Part shown: positions 51,812-61,091 of the stretch, piece after piece | How positions within the stretch are numbered: the stretch's first letter is position 1 | Layout of the letters: every line of letters begins with the position of its first letter | Assembly: GCF_003854935.1 (NCBI RefSeq) | Contig: NZ_CP033970.1 | Span: 1,240,001-1,304,000, forward strand | From: Cupriavidus pauculus | GTDB lineage: Bacteria; Pseudomonadota; Gammaproteobacteria; Burkholderiales; Burkholderiaceae | DNA: 64,000 bases | Reading direction: 5' to 3' | Made by a program: the position numbers and the translations under genes | Notes under the pieces: generated by a model | The model's database searches: none | What the model was told of the DNA's origin: nothing | Seen by the model: the letters and a program-made list of their open reading frames with translations, nothing else

Positions 51812-53137
51812 TCAGGCGGCAGCAACGCTGCCTTCGGGCGCGGGCATGCGGTTGGCCAGCAGCAGGATCGCCCCGGCCACCAGCAGCGCCACCATCACGA
51901 GCAGGCCGGCCTGCATGCTGCCCGTTGCGGTGCGCACCGCGCCGATGATCGTCGGGCTAAGAAAGCCGCCGATCAGCCCGATGGTGTTGATCAGCGCGAT
52001 GCCGCCGGCCGCGGCCTCGCCCTTGAGGTATTGCGACGGGATGGCCCAGAACACCGTGTAGGCCGTCCACATCATCGCCGTGGCCACCGTCATGCACAGC
52101 AGCGACAGCGCCAGGTTGCCGCTCGACATCGTGGCCAGCGCCAGTGCGGCGGCGCCGATGAGGGCGGGCACCGCGCTGTGCAGGCGCCGCTCGCCGCGCC
52201 GGTCCGAGCGCCGGCCGATCACCACCATGGCGATGGCGGCGGCGATGTACGGGATCATCGAGTAGAGGCCGATCTGCATCGTGTCGGTCACGCCATCGGC
52301 CTTGAGGATCGACGGCAGCCAGAAGCTCACCGCGTAGATGCCGCAGATCATCGTGAAGTACGCGAACGCCAGGCCATAGACGCGCCGGTCGCGCGCCACC
52401 TCCGCGAACGAGTGGTGGGCGGTGCCCGTGGTGCGCAGCTCCGCTGCCAGCAGCCGCTTCTCGTCGTCATTGAGCCAGCGGGCGTCCTCGGGGCGGTCGG
52501 CCAGCATGCGCAGCGCCAGCACGCCCAGCACGACGCAGGGCAGCCCTTCGACCAGGAACATCCACTGCCAGCCGGCCAGCCCGTGCGCGCCGGCCAGGCC
52601 GGTCATCAGCCAGGTGGAAAGCGGCGAGCCGAAGATGCCGCCGATGGGGCCGGCCAGCATCACCACGGCCATGACGCGGGCCATGCGCGCCTGCCCGTAC
52701 CAGTACGTCAGGTAGAAGATCATGCCCGGCGCAAAGCCCGCTTCGAACACACCCAGCAGGAACCGCATCACGTAGAACGTGGTTTCGTCGCGCACGAACA
52801 TCATCCCGGCCGACGTCAGCCCCCACAGCACCAGAATGCGGCTGATGGTCTTGCGCGCGCCGATGCGCGGCAGCAGCAGGTTGCTCGGGATTTCGAACAG
52901 CACGTAGCCCAGGAAGAAAATGCCGGCGCCCAGGCCGTAGACGGCGTCGGACAGGCCCAGGTCGCTCTGCATCTGCAGCTTGGCAAAGCCGATGTTGACG
53001 CGGTCCAGGTAGGCGAAGGTGTAGCAGATCAGCAGGAAGGGCAGCAGGCGCCAGTTCAGCTTGCGATACAGCGCCTGGCGGGCAGCGTCGGTGAACGGCG
53101 CGGGCGCCGCCGCGCGGTGGGGCAGGGGTGCGGACAT
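51812..53137 (-). CDS. MFS transporter, anion:cation symporter (ACS) type
   Basis: A 441-residue inner-membrane protein with about 12 helices. [66 protein letters not shown] is the ACS-family signature of organic-anion importers (phthalate, 4-hydroxyphenylacetate, hexuronates). GGGAGAG precedes the ATG at 53137. It forms an operon with the MlrC-like gene and is divergent from a LysR gene. The likely substrate is an organic acid that the MlrC-like enzyme processes. Confidence 0.9.
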   Translation of the reverse strand: MSAPLPHRAAAPAPFTDAARQALYRKLNWRLLPFLLICYTFAYLDRVNIGFAKLQMQSDLGLSDAVYGLGAGIFFLGYVLFEIPSNLLLPRIGARKTISRILVLWGLTSAGMMFVRDETTFYVMRFLLGVFEAGFAPGMIFYLTYWYGQARMARVMAVVMLAGPIGGIFGSPLSTWLMTGLAGAHGLAGWQWMFLVEGLPCVVLGVLALRMLADRPEDARWLNDDEKRLLAAELRTTGTAHHSFAEVARDRRVYGLAFAYFTMICGIYAVSFWLPSILKADGVTDTMQIGLYSMIPYIAAAIAMVVIGRRSDRRGERRLHSAVPALIGAAALALATMSSGNLALSLLCMTVATAMMWTAYTVFWAIPSQYLKGEAAAGGIALINTIGLIGGFLSPTIIGAVRTATGSMQAGLLVMVALLVAGAILLLANRMPAPEGSVAAA

Positions 53138-53258
53138 GTCTCTCTCTCCCGTTGGCAGTCCGTGGTGGGAATGGAATGTCGTTGTGCTTTTTTTCTTGGT
53201 GTGGGGCAATCGTCGGGCAGATGGCGGGACAGAGCAAGAGCAACCGAAGTCGGTTATC

Positions 53259-53275
53259 GTTGCCCATTGGGCAAC
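53259..53275. promoter_or_regulatory. LysR-type T-N11-A palindrome between the MFS and LysR genes
   Basis: GTTGCCC-ATT-GGGCAAC is a perfect palindrome with the T-N11-A spacing typical of LysR recognition sites. It lies 19 bp before the LysR ATG and 121 bp before the divergent MFS start, so autoregulation and control of the transporter are likely. Confidence 0.65.
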
Positions 53276-53294
53276 ACGCGAACATGGGAGCAAC

Positions 53295-54275
53295 ATGCGC
53301 GAACTGAACCAGCGCCGGCTGCGCTATTTCCATGAAGTGCTGACGCACGGGTCGATCCGCGGCGCGGCGGACAGCATCAACACGTCGCCGTCGGTCATCA
53401 CGCGCCAGATCCGGCTGCTGGAGGAAGAGGTGGGTGCGCCGCTGTTCGACCGCCACGCGCGCGGCGTGCAGCCCACCGAGGCGGCGCTGCACCTGCTGGA
53501 GTACTGGCGCGGCTGCCGCGCCCAGCAGGAACGGTTCGAGGACCGCATGCAGGCACTGCGCGGTCTGCAGCACGGGCAGGTTCGCATCGCCACGAGCGAG
53601 GGCTACGTCGATGGCCTGATGGACGAGGTGCTGACCGACTTCTGCGCGCGCTATCCGCGCCTGGACATCACCGTCGACATCCTGCCCGTCAACAACGTGC
53701 TGCAGGAGGTGGCGGAAAGCCGCGCGCATATCGGCCTGGCCTACAACCCGCCGTCGCACGCCGACATTACGTGGGTGGCCACGTCGCCCCAGCCCGTGGT
53801 GCTGCTGGTGCGCGCCGGGCATCCGCTGGCGCGGCGCGGCGGCCCGGTGGCGATCAGCGAACTGGCCGATTACCCGCTGGCGATGATGCCGCCCGCGTTC
53901 GGACTCGGCCAGGTCGTGCAGATGCTGGCTTATACGGAGAACGTGCAGATCCGCCCGACGCTGACCACCAACTCGCTGTCGGTGCTGCGGCATTTCGTCA
54001 AGCGCCACGACGGCATCACGTTGATCGGTGCCTTCGCCGCCTACCGCGAACTGCAGTCGGGCGAGCTGGTGACGCTGCCCATCGCCCATCCGCTGTTCGA
54101 GGCAGCCAAGGCGCGCGTGCTGGTGCGCACGGGCCGCCCGCTCGGCGTGGCCGCCGATACCCTGCTGGAAACCCTGCTGCGCCAGATGCGGATGTTCGCG
54201 GAGGTCAGTGCGACGCGGGAGCCCGGCGCCAGCACGGGCGGCGGGGCCAAAGCGCCAGCGCGCCGGAAGCGGTGA
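53295..54275 (+). CDS. LysR-type transcriptional regulator
   Basis: A 326-residue LysR protein: [58 protein letters not shown] is the DNA-binding domain, and the effector domain ends near residue 300, followed by a basic Ala/Gly tail ([12 protein letters not shown]). It is divergent from the MFS/MlrC operon and carries its own T-N11-A site, so that operon is its likely target. A role at the aromatic cluster downstream is possible but its palindrome differs from those sites. Confidence 0.9.
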   Translation: MRELNQRRLRYFHEVLTHGSIRGAADSINTSPSVITRQIRLLEEEVGAPLFDRHARGVQPTEAALHLLEYWRGCRAQQERFEDRMQALRGLQHGQVRIATSEGYVDGLMDEVLTDFCARYPRLDITVDILPVNNVLQEVAESRAHIGLAYNPPSHADITWVATSPQPVVLLVRAGHPLARRGGPVAISELADYPLAMMPPAFGLGQVVQMLAYTENVQIRPTLTTNSLSVLRHFVKRHDGITLIGAFAAYRELQSGELVTLPIAHPLFEAAKARVLVRTGRPLGVAADTLLETLLRQMRMFAEVSATREPGASTGGGAKAPARRKR

Positions 54276-54314
54276 CGAGCCGTCCGCCGCCGTCCCCTTC
54301 CTCGCCCGCGATTA

Positions 54315-54377
54315 GGTTGTAAAAGCAACCGATATATGCTTCAATGCGCCGCAGTTGTATTGGTTGTATCCACAACC
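54315..54377. promoter_or_regulatory. Paired GGTTG-N6-CAACC operators upstream of the aldehyde dehydrogenase
   Basis: GGTTGTAAAAGCAACC (54315-54330) and GGTTGTATCCACAACC (54362-54377) share the arms GGTTG/CAACC with a 6-base centre. Their centres are 47 bp apart; the second ends 26 bp before the ATG. The same element occurs twice at 56947-57005, so one regulator probably controls both promoters. Confidence 0.7.
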
Positions 54378-54403
54378 AGAATTCACCGACAACAGGAGGC
54401 GAC

Positions 54404-55864
54404 ATGAGCACGAAGGCAGAGGCAATGCATTGGATCCGTGGCGAATGGCTGGCGGAGGGGCAGTGCAAGGAGAGCATCGACCCGGCCACCGGGCAGGTGA
54501 TCGGGTATTTCCACGATGCGACGGCGGCCACGATGCAGTTGGCGATCGACGCGGCGGCGGAGGCGTTTGCGGCGGGCCACTGGCGCGATGACGCCTACCT
54601 GCGGGCCACGGCGCTGGGGCATCTGGCCGATGCGTTCGCCCGCCGGCAGCAGGAGGTGGTGGACATGCTGTGCGCGGAGAACGGCAAGCTGCGCGCGGAA
54701 GCCACCTTCGAGGCGTCGCTGATTCCGCGCGCGCTGCGCTTTGTGGCGGGGCTGGCGATGCACAACTTTGGGCGCGTGGTGGAAAGCCGGCCGGGCCAGC
54801 AGAGCATGTCCATCCGCGAGCCGGTGGGCGTGGCCGGGCTCATCATTCCGTGGAATTCCCCGGCCTATCTCTGCATCCGCGCGCTGGCGCCGGCACTGGC
54901 CGCCGGCTGCACGGCGGTGGTCAAGATGCCGCACCAGGCCGCGCAGACCGCTGCGCTGCTGGCCAACATCGTCGCCAGCGTGCCGGAGCTGCCGAAGGGC
55001 GTGGTCAATATCGTGACCGAGTCGGGCGCCGACGGGGCGCGCCTGCTGGTGGATTCGCCGCAGGTGCCGGTCGTCAGCTTTACCGGCAGCACCGCCACCG
55101 GCCGCGCCATTGCCCGCGCGGCCGCCGACCGGCTGAAGCGCGTGGGGCTGGAACTCGGCGGCAAGACGCCGCACCTGATCTTCGACGATGCCGATCTGGC
55201 CGCCGTGCTGCCGGTGCTGGAAAAGTCGTCCACGGTGTTCGCCGGCCAGTTCTGCATGACCGGCAGCCGGATTCTCGTGCAGCGGGGCATCGCCGATGCC
55301 GTGCGCGCCGGCCTGGCGCAGCGGCTGGAGGCAGTGCGCGTGGGCCCGGCCCGCGAGGCGACGAGCCAGATGGGGCCGCTGATCGACAAGGCGGCCGTGG
55401 CGCGCGTGAATGGCTTGGTGGAAGCGGCCATCGCGGCCGGCGCCCGGCCCATCGTGCGCGGCGGCCCGGCGCAGGACTCCGCGCTGGCAGGCGGCGCGTT
55501 CTATCGGCCGACGCTGCTGGAAATCGCCGACCAAAGCCTGCCAATCGCCCGCGAGGAAACGTTCGGCCCGGTGCAGACGCTGCAGGTATTCGATACCGAG
55601 GCGGAAGCCATCGCGCTGGCCAACGACAGCGACTACGGGCTCAGCGCATGCGTGTGGAGCCGCGACGTCGACCGGCCGATCCGTGTGGCGCGGCGCCTGC
55701 AGGCCGGCCTGGTGTCGATCAATAGCTGGGCCAATCTGGCCGTGGAGATGGAAGAGGGCGGTTTCAAGTCGAGCGGGCTGGGCCGCCTGGGCGGCCTGGC
55801 GTCGGTGGAGGACTTCCTGGAGTACAAGCAGATCACGCAGGACTTCATCCCGCATCACCACTGA
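54404..55864 (+). CDS. Aldehyde dehydrogenase, probable ring-cleavage semialdehyde oxidation
   Basis: A 486-residue NAD-dependent aldehyde dehydrogenase. GVAGLIIPWNSPAYLCIRALAPALAAGCTAVVKMP is the cofactor region, FTGSTATGR the NAD loop, ELGGKTPHLIFDDAD holds the general-base Glu and FAGQFCMTGSR the catalytic Cys. AGGAGG precedes the ATG. The operator pair shared with the monooxygenase promoter suggests that it oxidises the semialdehyde made by the extradiol dioxygenase (2-hydroxymuconic-semialdehyde type), which is inference. Confidence 0.88.
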   Translation: MSTKAEAMHWIRGEWLAEGQCKESIDPATGQVIGYFHDATAATMQLAIDAAAEAFAAGHWRDDAYLRATALGHLADAFARRQQEVVDMLCAENGKLRAEATFEASLIPRALRFVAGLAMHNFGRVVESRPGQQSMSIREPVGVAGLIIPWNSPAYLCIRALAPALAAGCTAVVKMPHQAAQTAALLANIVASVPELPKGVVNIVTESGADGARLLVDSPQVPVVSFTGSTATGRAIARAAADRLKRVGLELGGKTPHLIFDDADLAAVLPVLEKSSTVFAGQFCMTGSRILVQRGIADAVRAGLAQRLEAVRVGPAREATSQMGPLIDKAAVARVNGLVEAAIAAGARPIVRGGPAQDSALAGGAFYRPTLLEIADQSLPIAREETFGPVQTLQVFDTEAEAIALANDSDYGLSACVWSRDVDRPIRVARRLQAGLVSINSWANLAVEMEEGGFKSSGLGRLGGLASVEDFLEYKQITQDFIPHHH

Positions 55865-55894
55865 GGCACCGTGCCGGTGCCTCCGGGCGGCGGG

Positions 55895-56911
55895 CTAGAT
55901 GCGCCCCAGCCACGCCGCCGCGTTTTTCCAGCGCAGTTGCTGCACCACGGAGTCCGGCAGGCCCAGCGACGCGATTCGCGCCGCCGGGTCGGCGTCCATG
56001 ATGGCGAACGGGTAGTCGGTGCCGATCATCACGCGTGTCTCGCCCACCAGTTCCACCAGCGCGCGGATGGCCTGCGGGCTGTAGAGCAAATCGTCGTAGT
56101 ACAGCGCGCGCGCGGCGTCGACCGGGGCCGTGGCCATGGCGTCGCGCAAGGCGCGCTGTTTTTCCCACGCGAACTGCATGCGCGGCACCAGCGCCTGGAT
56201 GGAGCCGCCGCCGTGGCTCAGCGCGATCCGCAGCTTCGGAAAGCGCGCCAGCAGCCCGCCCGTGATCAGCGACGCCGCCGCCAGCCCGATCTCGCCGGGG
56301 AACGCGACGATCTGCTCCAGCGCGGGCGGGCCCACCAGCCGGTCCATGCCGGCCGGGCGCAGCGGATGCACGAAGATCGCCGCGTTGCACGCCTGCGCCG
56401 CTTCAAAGAATGGCCAGAAGCGCGGATCGCCAATCGGTACGCCCATCACGTTGCTGCCCACCTCGATGCCCGCCAGTCCCAGCGTGCCCACCGCATGGTC
56501 GAGCTCCGCGATGGCGCGGTCCATGTCCTGCAGCGGCGCCGCACCCAGCGCGCTGAACCGGTCGGGCGCGCGCGCCACCATGCCGGCCAGCGTCTCGTTG
56601 AGGTAGCGCGACAGCACGCCTGCATCCTCGCCATCCATCCAGTACGACAGTAGTTCCGGCATCGGGGACAGCACCTGATGGGCGACGTCGGTGGCGTCCA
56701 TGTCGGCCAGCCGCGCGGCGGTGTCCCATGCGTGATGCGGCACCGTGCGATAGATCTCGCCGGAAATCACGACGTGCCGGTGGCAAGGCTGCGCGTCGCG
56801 CATCGACGGCCACGGCACGTTGGCGCGCTGGCCGATGTAGCGCGGAAACTCGGCCGGGATGACGTGGGTGTGGACGTCGATGCATCCGCAGCGTGCGGGC
56901 AGGGGGTTCAT
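55895..56911 (-). CDS. ACMSD-like amidohydrolase, probable non-oxidative decarboxylase
   Basis: A 338-residue amidohydrolase-2 TIM barrel like aminocarboxymuconate-semialdehyde decarboxylase and gamma-resorcylate decarboxylase. IDVHTHVIP carries the two N-terminal metal His, HPLRP the next and GTDYPFAIMDADP the catalytic Asp; ALSHGGGSI adds a metal His. It is divergent from the monooxygenase gene and shares the paired GGTTG-N6-CAACC operator. In the cluster it could remove CO2 from a carboxylated ring-cleavage product. Its substrate is not proven. Confidence 0.86.
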   Translation of the reverse strand: MNPLPARCGCIDVHTHVIPAEFPRYIGQRANVPWPSMRDAQPCHRHVVISGEIYRTVPHHAWDTAARLADMDATDVAHQVLSPMPELLSYWMDGEDAGVLSRYLNETLAGMVARAPDRFSALGAAPLQDMDRAIAELDHAVGTLGLAGIEVGSNVMGVPIGDPRFWPFFEAAQACNAAIFVHPLRPAGMDRLVGPPALEQIVAFPGEIGLAAASLITGGLLARFPKLRIALSHGGGSIQALVPRMQFAWEKQRALRDAMATAPVDAARALYYDDLLYSPQAIRALVELVGETRVMIGTDYPFAIMDADPAARIASLGLPDSVVQQLRWKNAAAWLGRI

Positions 56912-56946
56912 TGGGGTATCTCCTGATAGGGAAGTGTGCTTCTAAC

Positions 56947-57005
56947 GGTTGCAAAAGCAACTGTCATGCGCTTTAATTCGAGCACGGATAGGTTGCTTTT
57001 GCAAC
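56947..57005. promoter_or_regulatory. Paired GGTTG-N6-CAAC operators in the divergent decarboxylase-monooxygenase promoter
   Basis: GGTTGCAAAAGCAACT (56947-56962) and GGTTGCTTTTGCAAC (56991-57005) repeat the same element as at 54315-54377, with centres 44 bp apart. They lie between the decarboxylase start (56911) and the monooxygenase start (57025) and can serve both directions. Confidence 0.7.
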
Positions 57006-57024
57006 AATTTAGGAGACTCGTTCG

Positions 57025-58275
57025 ATGGCCACACCCCAAGACGTACTGGATCGCCCCACGGCATCGGCACCGGCACCGGCAGCGATTGCCGACACCGCCG
57101 TGCAGGCCAAGCTGATGGAGGCCGTCGCCAGGCTTCGCCCGATCATCGCGGAGCGCGCCCGCCAGACCGAACTCGACCGCCGCGTGTCGGCCGAGGTGAC
57201 CGATCAACTGATTGCCGCGGGCCTGTACCGGGTGGTGCAGCCCAGGCGCTTCGGCGGCCACGAACTCGGGCTCGACGTGCTGCGCCGCCTGGCGTTCGAA
57301 CTGGGCCAGGGCTGCGCCTCCACCGGATGGTGCTACGGCCTGAGCGCCGCGGCGTCGTGGGTGCTGGGCATGTTCCCGGGCGAAGCGCAGCAGGACGTGT
57401 GGGGCGCATCGCCCGACGCGCTGATCGCATCGTGCATCGCCCCCACCGGCAAGGCCGAAGCGGTGGCCGGCGGCTTCCGCCTGCAAGGCCGCTGGAGCTT
57501 TGGCAGCAACTGCGACAACGCCCAGTGGATGTCGCTCGGCGCGATGGTGGCGCAGGGCGAGGGCCAGCCGCCGCGGCCGCTGTTCCTGCTGGTGCCCAAG
57601 GGCCAGTACCAGATCGTCGATACGTGGCATACGGTGGGGCTGGCCGGCACGGGCAGCAAGGACATCGCCATCGAAGAACCGGTCTTCGTGCCGGAACACC
57701 GCACCGTGGCCTTTGCCGACGTGCTGGAGCAGGAGGGCCCCGGCGCCGCCCTGCACGCGTCGGCGATCTACCGGCTGCCGTTCCTGAGCGGCTTCCCGCC
57801 GCTGCTGGCCAACCCGGCGGTGGCGGCGCTGCGCGGGGCGCTCGATGCATTCGTCGACAGCGTCGCCGCGCGGGCCACGCGCGGGGCGTTTGCGGGCGGC
57901 GGGCAGTCGATCGCCCAGTTCGGCCACGTGCAGGCCGCCGTGGCGCGCGGCGAAGCGGCCGTGGACGCGGCGCAGCTGATCCTGCAACGCGACCTGCAAC
58001 TGGCCACGGACCTCGTTGCCGCCGGTACCAAGCTCAGTGCCGCCCAGCGCATCACGCTGCGGCGCGGCCACGCCTATGCCGTGCAGCTCTGCGTGGAAGC
58101 GATCAACGAGCTGTACGACGTGGTGGGCGGCACCGGCATCCAGCTGGACAACGCCGTGCAGCGCGCATGGCGCGACATCAACGCGGTGGCGCACCATATC
58201 AGCGTCAACTGGCATGCCGTATCGAGCATGTACGGGCAGATGCGGATGGGCCTGCCGCCGCGCGGGCAGTACTGA
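57025..58275 (+). CDS. Flavin-dependent monooxygenase, acyl-CoA-dehydrogenase fold (oxygenase component)
   Basis: A 416-residue protein of the group D two-component flavin monooxygenases (HsaA, HpaH-like, C2-type). LRPIIAERARQTELDRRVSAEVTDQLIAAGLYRVVQPRRFGGHEL is the N-terminal helical domain, GFRLQGRWSFGSNCDNAQWMSLGA the beta domain and VCVEAINELYDVVGGTGIQLDNAVQRAWRDINAVAHH the C-terminal flavin-binding bundle. It would hydroxylate a phenolic ring using reduced flavin from the reductase encoded at 59198. It is the first gene of the operon, with the dioxygenase 11 bp downstream. Confidence 0.88.
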   Translation: MATPQDVLDRPTASAPAPAAIADTAVQAKLMEAVARLRPIIAERARQTELDRRVSAEVTDQLIAAGLYRVVQPRRFGGHELGLDVLRRLAFELGQGCASTGWCYGLSAAASWVLGMFPGEAQQDVWGASPDALIASCIAPTGKAEAVAGGFRLQGRWSFGSNCDNAQWMSLGAMVAQGEGQPPRPLFLLVPKGQYQIVDTWHTVGLAGTGSKDIAIEEPVFVPEHRTVAFADVLEQEGPGAALHASAIYRLPFLSGFPPLLANPAVAALRGALDAFVDSVAARATRGAFAGGGQSIAQFGHVQAAVARGEAAVDAAQLILQRDLQLATDLVAAGTKLSAAQRITLRRGHAYAVQLCVEAINELYDVVGGTGIQLDNAVQRAWRDINAVAHHISVNWHAVSSMYGQMRMGLPPRGQY

Positions 58276-58286
58276 AGGGGCGCGCC

Positions 58287-59201
58287 ATGATCCGACACCA
58301 GAAACTGGGCCGCATCGAGCTCAACGTGACCGATCCGCAGCGCTCGCGCCGCTTCTACGAGGACGTGGTGGGCCTGCAGTACGTGGATACCGGCAGCGAA
58401 GGCGAGATCCGGCTGCGCTGCGACCACGATCACCACAGCCTCGTGCTGTATCCCGGCAAGGCGGCCGGGCTGCGCTGCGCGGGCTTCATGCTGCAGGACG
58501 CCGCGCAGTTCGCGCCGCTGCTGGAGCGCCTGGACGCGGCCGGCCTGCCGGTGGAGCACGTGCCGGCCGACACCTGTGCCGCGCGGGCGCAGGCGCGCGC
58601 CATCCGCGTGTTCGAGCCGCTGGTGGGTGCCATGCTGGAGTTCTACGTGCCGGCGCCGGACTCGGCCCGGCCGTTCGCGCCCACGGTGACGCGCATCCAG
58701 CGCCTGGGCCACGTGGTCTTCAACACGCCCGATGCGGCCCGCGCCGTGGCGTTCTGGCGCGACGTGCTGAACTTCCGCGAATCGGATTCGGTGGGCGATG
58801 TCATCACGTTCATGCGCTGCTGGCCCAACCCGTATCACCATGGCATCGGCATCGCCCGCTTCGAGCGGCGCTGCCTGCACCACGTCAACTACATGGTGAC
58901 CGAGATCGACGACATCGGCCGGGCGCTCACGCGGCTGAAGTCGGCCGGCTCCGACGTGGTGTTCGGGCCGGGCCGGCATCCGGCGTCGGACAGCGTCTTC
59001 CTGTACTTCCTGGACCCGGACGGCCTGACGATGGAATACAGCTTCGGCATGGAAGCGTTCCCGGAGACCTTTCCGCGCGCGCCGCGCCGCATCGAGCCGT
59101 CGCCGCTGTCACTGGATTACTGGGGCTCGACCCGCGACCCGCGCTGCTTTACCGGCGCCGGCGCCAATGCCGTGCCCGCTACCGAGGAGGCCCGCCCATG
59201 A
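58287..59201 (+). CDS. Extradiol ring-cleavage dioxygenase (VOC family, two-domain)
   Basis: A 304-residue type I extradiol dioxygenase with two vicinal-oxygen-chelate modules. The C-terminal module has the iron ligands as His in RLGHVVFNTPDA, His in CLHHVNYMV and Glu in GLTMEYSFG. The N-terminal module (LGRIELNVTDPQRSRRFYEDVVGLQYV) is the non-catalytic copy. It would open the catechol produced by the flavin monooxygenase. The stop overlaps the next start (ATGA), so dioxygenase and flavin reductase are translated together. Confidence 0.9.
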   Translation: MIRHQKLGRIELNVTDPQRSRRFYEDVVGLQYVDTGSEGEIRLRCDHDHHSLVLYPGKAAGLRCAGFMLQDAAQFAPLLERLDAAGLPVEHVPADTCAARAQARAIRVFEPLVGAMLEFYVPAPDSARPFAPTVTRIQRLGHVVFNTPDAARAVAFWRDVLNFRESDSVGDVITFMRCWPNPYHHGIGIARFERRCLHHVNYMVTEIDDIGRALTRLKSAGSDVVFGPGRHPASDSVFLYFLDPDGLTMEYSFGMEAFPETFPRAPRRIEPSPLSLDYWGSTRDPRCFTGAGANAVPATEEARP

Positions 59202-59713
59202 GCGCCGACATCATCACCCCGTCCATCGACAGCCGGGACCTGCGCAACGCGCTGGGACGATTCGCCACCGGCGTCTGCGTCGTGACCACCCGTACCGCCG
59301 ACGGCCAGCGCGCGGCGCTGACGATCAACTCGTTCTGCTCCGTGTCGCTGGACCCGCCGCTGGTGGCGTGGTACCTGAGCGACCGCGCGCCGAGCCTGCA
59401 GGCGTTCTCGGAGTCCGAGTACTTCGCCGTGCACGTGCTGACGGCCGAGCAGCAGCACCTGGCGTCGCATTTCGCGCGGCCGTCGCCTGACAAGTTCGCC
59501 ATCCTGGGCGATGGGGTGCGCCCCGGCCTGGGCGACGTGCCGCTGCTGGACGGCGCGCTGGCGTGCTTCGAATGCCGCACCACCACGGTGGTGCCGTTCG
59601 GCGACCACGTGATGATGCTGGGACAGGTGGAACGGTTCGGCTACGGCGCGCAGACGCCGCTGCTGTTCCACGCCGGCAAGTTCATGGCGCGCGAGCCCGT
59701 GCTGCAGACCTAG
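59198..59713 (+). CDS. Flavin reductase (reductase component of the monooxygenase)
   Basis: A 171-residue flavin reductase-like protein of the HpaC/HsaB type. RNALGRFATGVCVVTTRTADGQRAALTINSFCSVSLDPPLVAWYLSDRAPS is the FMN-binding half; FAVHVLTAEQQHLASHFARPSPDKF and a late FGDHVMMLGQVERF are conserved. It supplies reduced flavin to the oxygenase encoded at 57025. GAGG is present before the ATG, which overlaps the dioxygenase stop. Confidence 0.9.
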   Translation: MSADIITPSIDSRDLRNALGRFATGVCVVTTRTADGQRAALTINSFCSVSLDPPLVAWYLSDRAPSLQAFSESEYFAVHVLTAEQQHLASHFARPSPDKFAILGDGVRPGLGDVPLLDGALACFECRTTTVVPFGDHVMMLGQVERFGYGAQTPLLFHAGKFMAREPVLQT

Positions 59714-59764
59714 CGGCCCCGCGCGCCGCCATACACCATAAGACAAGACAATCTGGAGACAAAC

Positions 59765-61042
59765 GTGCACGCCCCCAACCGTCCCACGCAACTGTTTCGC
59801 GGCCACTGGTGGATCGTCATCGGCTCGGTCCTCGGGCTGATCGTCGGCAACGTCACCGTGCTGCAGTTCTCGGCCTCGGTGCTGATGAAGCCGATCATGG
59901 CCGAGTTCGGCTGGAACCGCAGCGTGCTGTCCGCCGCCGTGATGCTGGGCTCGATCTTCGCGGCCATCGCCACGCCGGTGGCCGGCAAGCTGATCGACGC
60001 CCGCGGCATCAAGCCGGTCACGCTCGCGGCCATTACGCTGTTCTCGCTGGCCATCGCGGCCATGTCGCTGGCGCCGCCGGTGCCGGCCGCGTTCCTGGCG
60101 ATGTTCGCGCTGATGGGTTTGTTCAGCGCCGGCCAGGCGCCGCTGCCGTACGCCAAGGCGATTGCGGCGGCCTTCGACCGCCAGCGCGGGCTGGCCATGG
60201 GCATCGCCATGACCGGCGTGGGCCTGGGCGCGGCGCTGGTGCCGCGCCTGACGCAGTCCTACCTGGACCACTTCGGCTGGCGCGGGGCCTTTGTCGCGGT
60301 GGGTGTGACGGTGTTCTGCATCGCGTTTCCCGCCGTGGCGCTGCTGGTCCGCGACGTGTCCGTCGACGCCGGCAACGTGGCGGCGCGGGTGCGGCAACTG
60401 CCGGGGCTGGCCGCGCGCGATGCGCTGCGCCACAAGGACTTCTGGGTCATGGCGGTGGTCTTCCTGTGCATCCCGATCGTCGCCAACGGCACCATCGTCC
60501 ATCTGGTGCCGCTGCTGACCGACCGGGGCATCCCGTCCAGCCAGGCCGTGACGGTGTTCTCGGGCATTGGCGCGTCGCTGATCGTCGGGCGCCTGCTGTG
60601 CGGCTATCTGCTGGACCGTTTCTTCGGCCCCCATGTCGCCATCGCGTTCGTGCTGCTGCCGGCGCTGGGCGTGCTGACGCTGCTGGGCAGCAGCGACGTG
60701 GCGCTGACCACGGTGGGCGCGGTGCTGGTGGGCATCGGCATGGGCGCCGAGGTGGACCTGATCGCCTACCTGCAGAGCCGCTACTTCGGCCTGCGCGCGT
60801 TCGGCCAGATCTACGGCTACCTGTTCGCGGCCTTCACGGTCGGCACCGGCCTGGGGCCGTTCGTGATGGGGGCCACCTACGACCTGGCCGGGTCCTACCG
60901 CCCGGCGCTGCTCGCCTTTGTCGCGGTGCTGGCCTGCGCGGCGCTGATGCTGCTGCGCCTGCCACGCCAGTACCCGTTCCCGGTGCAGGGCGCGCCGCGC
61001 CCGGCCGGCCAGGACGACGCCTCGCGCGCGACGGTGGCCTAG
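59765..61042 (+). CDS. MFS transporter (monocarboxylate/oxalate-formate-like)
   Basis: A 425-residue membrane protein with 12 predicted helices, starting at GTG 59765 behind GGAG. HWWIVIGSVLGLIVGNVTVLQFSASVLMKPIMAEFGWNRSVLSAAVMLGS is typical of the OFA/monocarboxylate-like MFS branch that carries organic acids. It lies 51 bp after the flavin reductase and 49 bp before the FAH gene, so it is probably the uptake system for the aromatic acid of this cluster. Confidence 0.88.
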   Translation: MHAPNRPTQLFRGHWWIVIGSVLGLIVGNVTVLQFSASVLMKPIMAEFGWNRSVLSAAVMLGSIFAAIATPVAGKLIDARGIKPVTLAAITLFSLAIAAMSLAPPVPAAFLAMFALMGLFSAGQAPLPYAKAIAAAFDRQRGLAMGIAMTGVGLGAALVPRLTQSYLDHFGWRGAFVAVGVTVFCIAFPAVALLVRDVSVDAGNVAARVRQLPGLAARDALRHKDFWVMAVVFLCIPIVANGTIVHLVPLLTDRGIPSSQAVTVFSGIGASLIVGRLLCGYLLDRFFGPHVAIAFVLLPALGVLTLLGSSDVALTTVGAVLVGIGMGAEVDLIAYLQSRYFGLRAFGQIYGYLFAAFTVGTGLGPFVMGATYDLAGSYRPALLAFVAVLACAALMLLRLPRQYPFPVQGAPRPAGQDDASRATVA

Positions 61043-61091
61043 TGCCCGATTCCCACGCTTTCCCATCCCTGACTCAACGCATCGCCACACC

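Noticed and set aside
53295-54275. LysR gene as the sure regulator of the aromatic cluster
   Set aside because: Its own palindrome has a wider centre than the GGTTG-N6-CAACC sites and it is divergent from another operon, so the link was not asserted.
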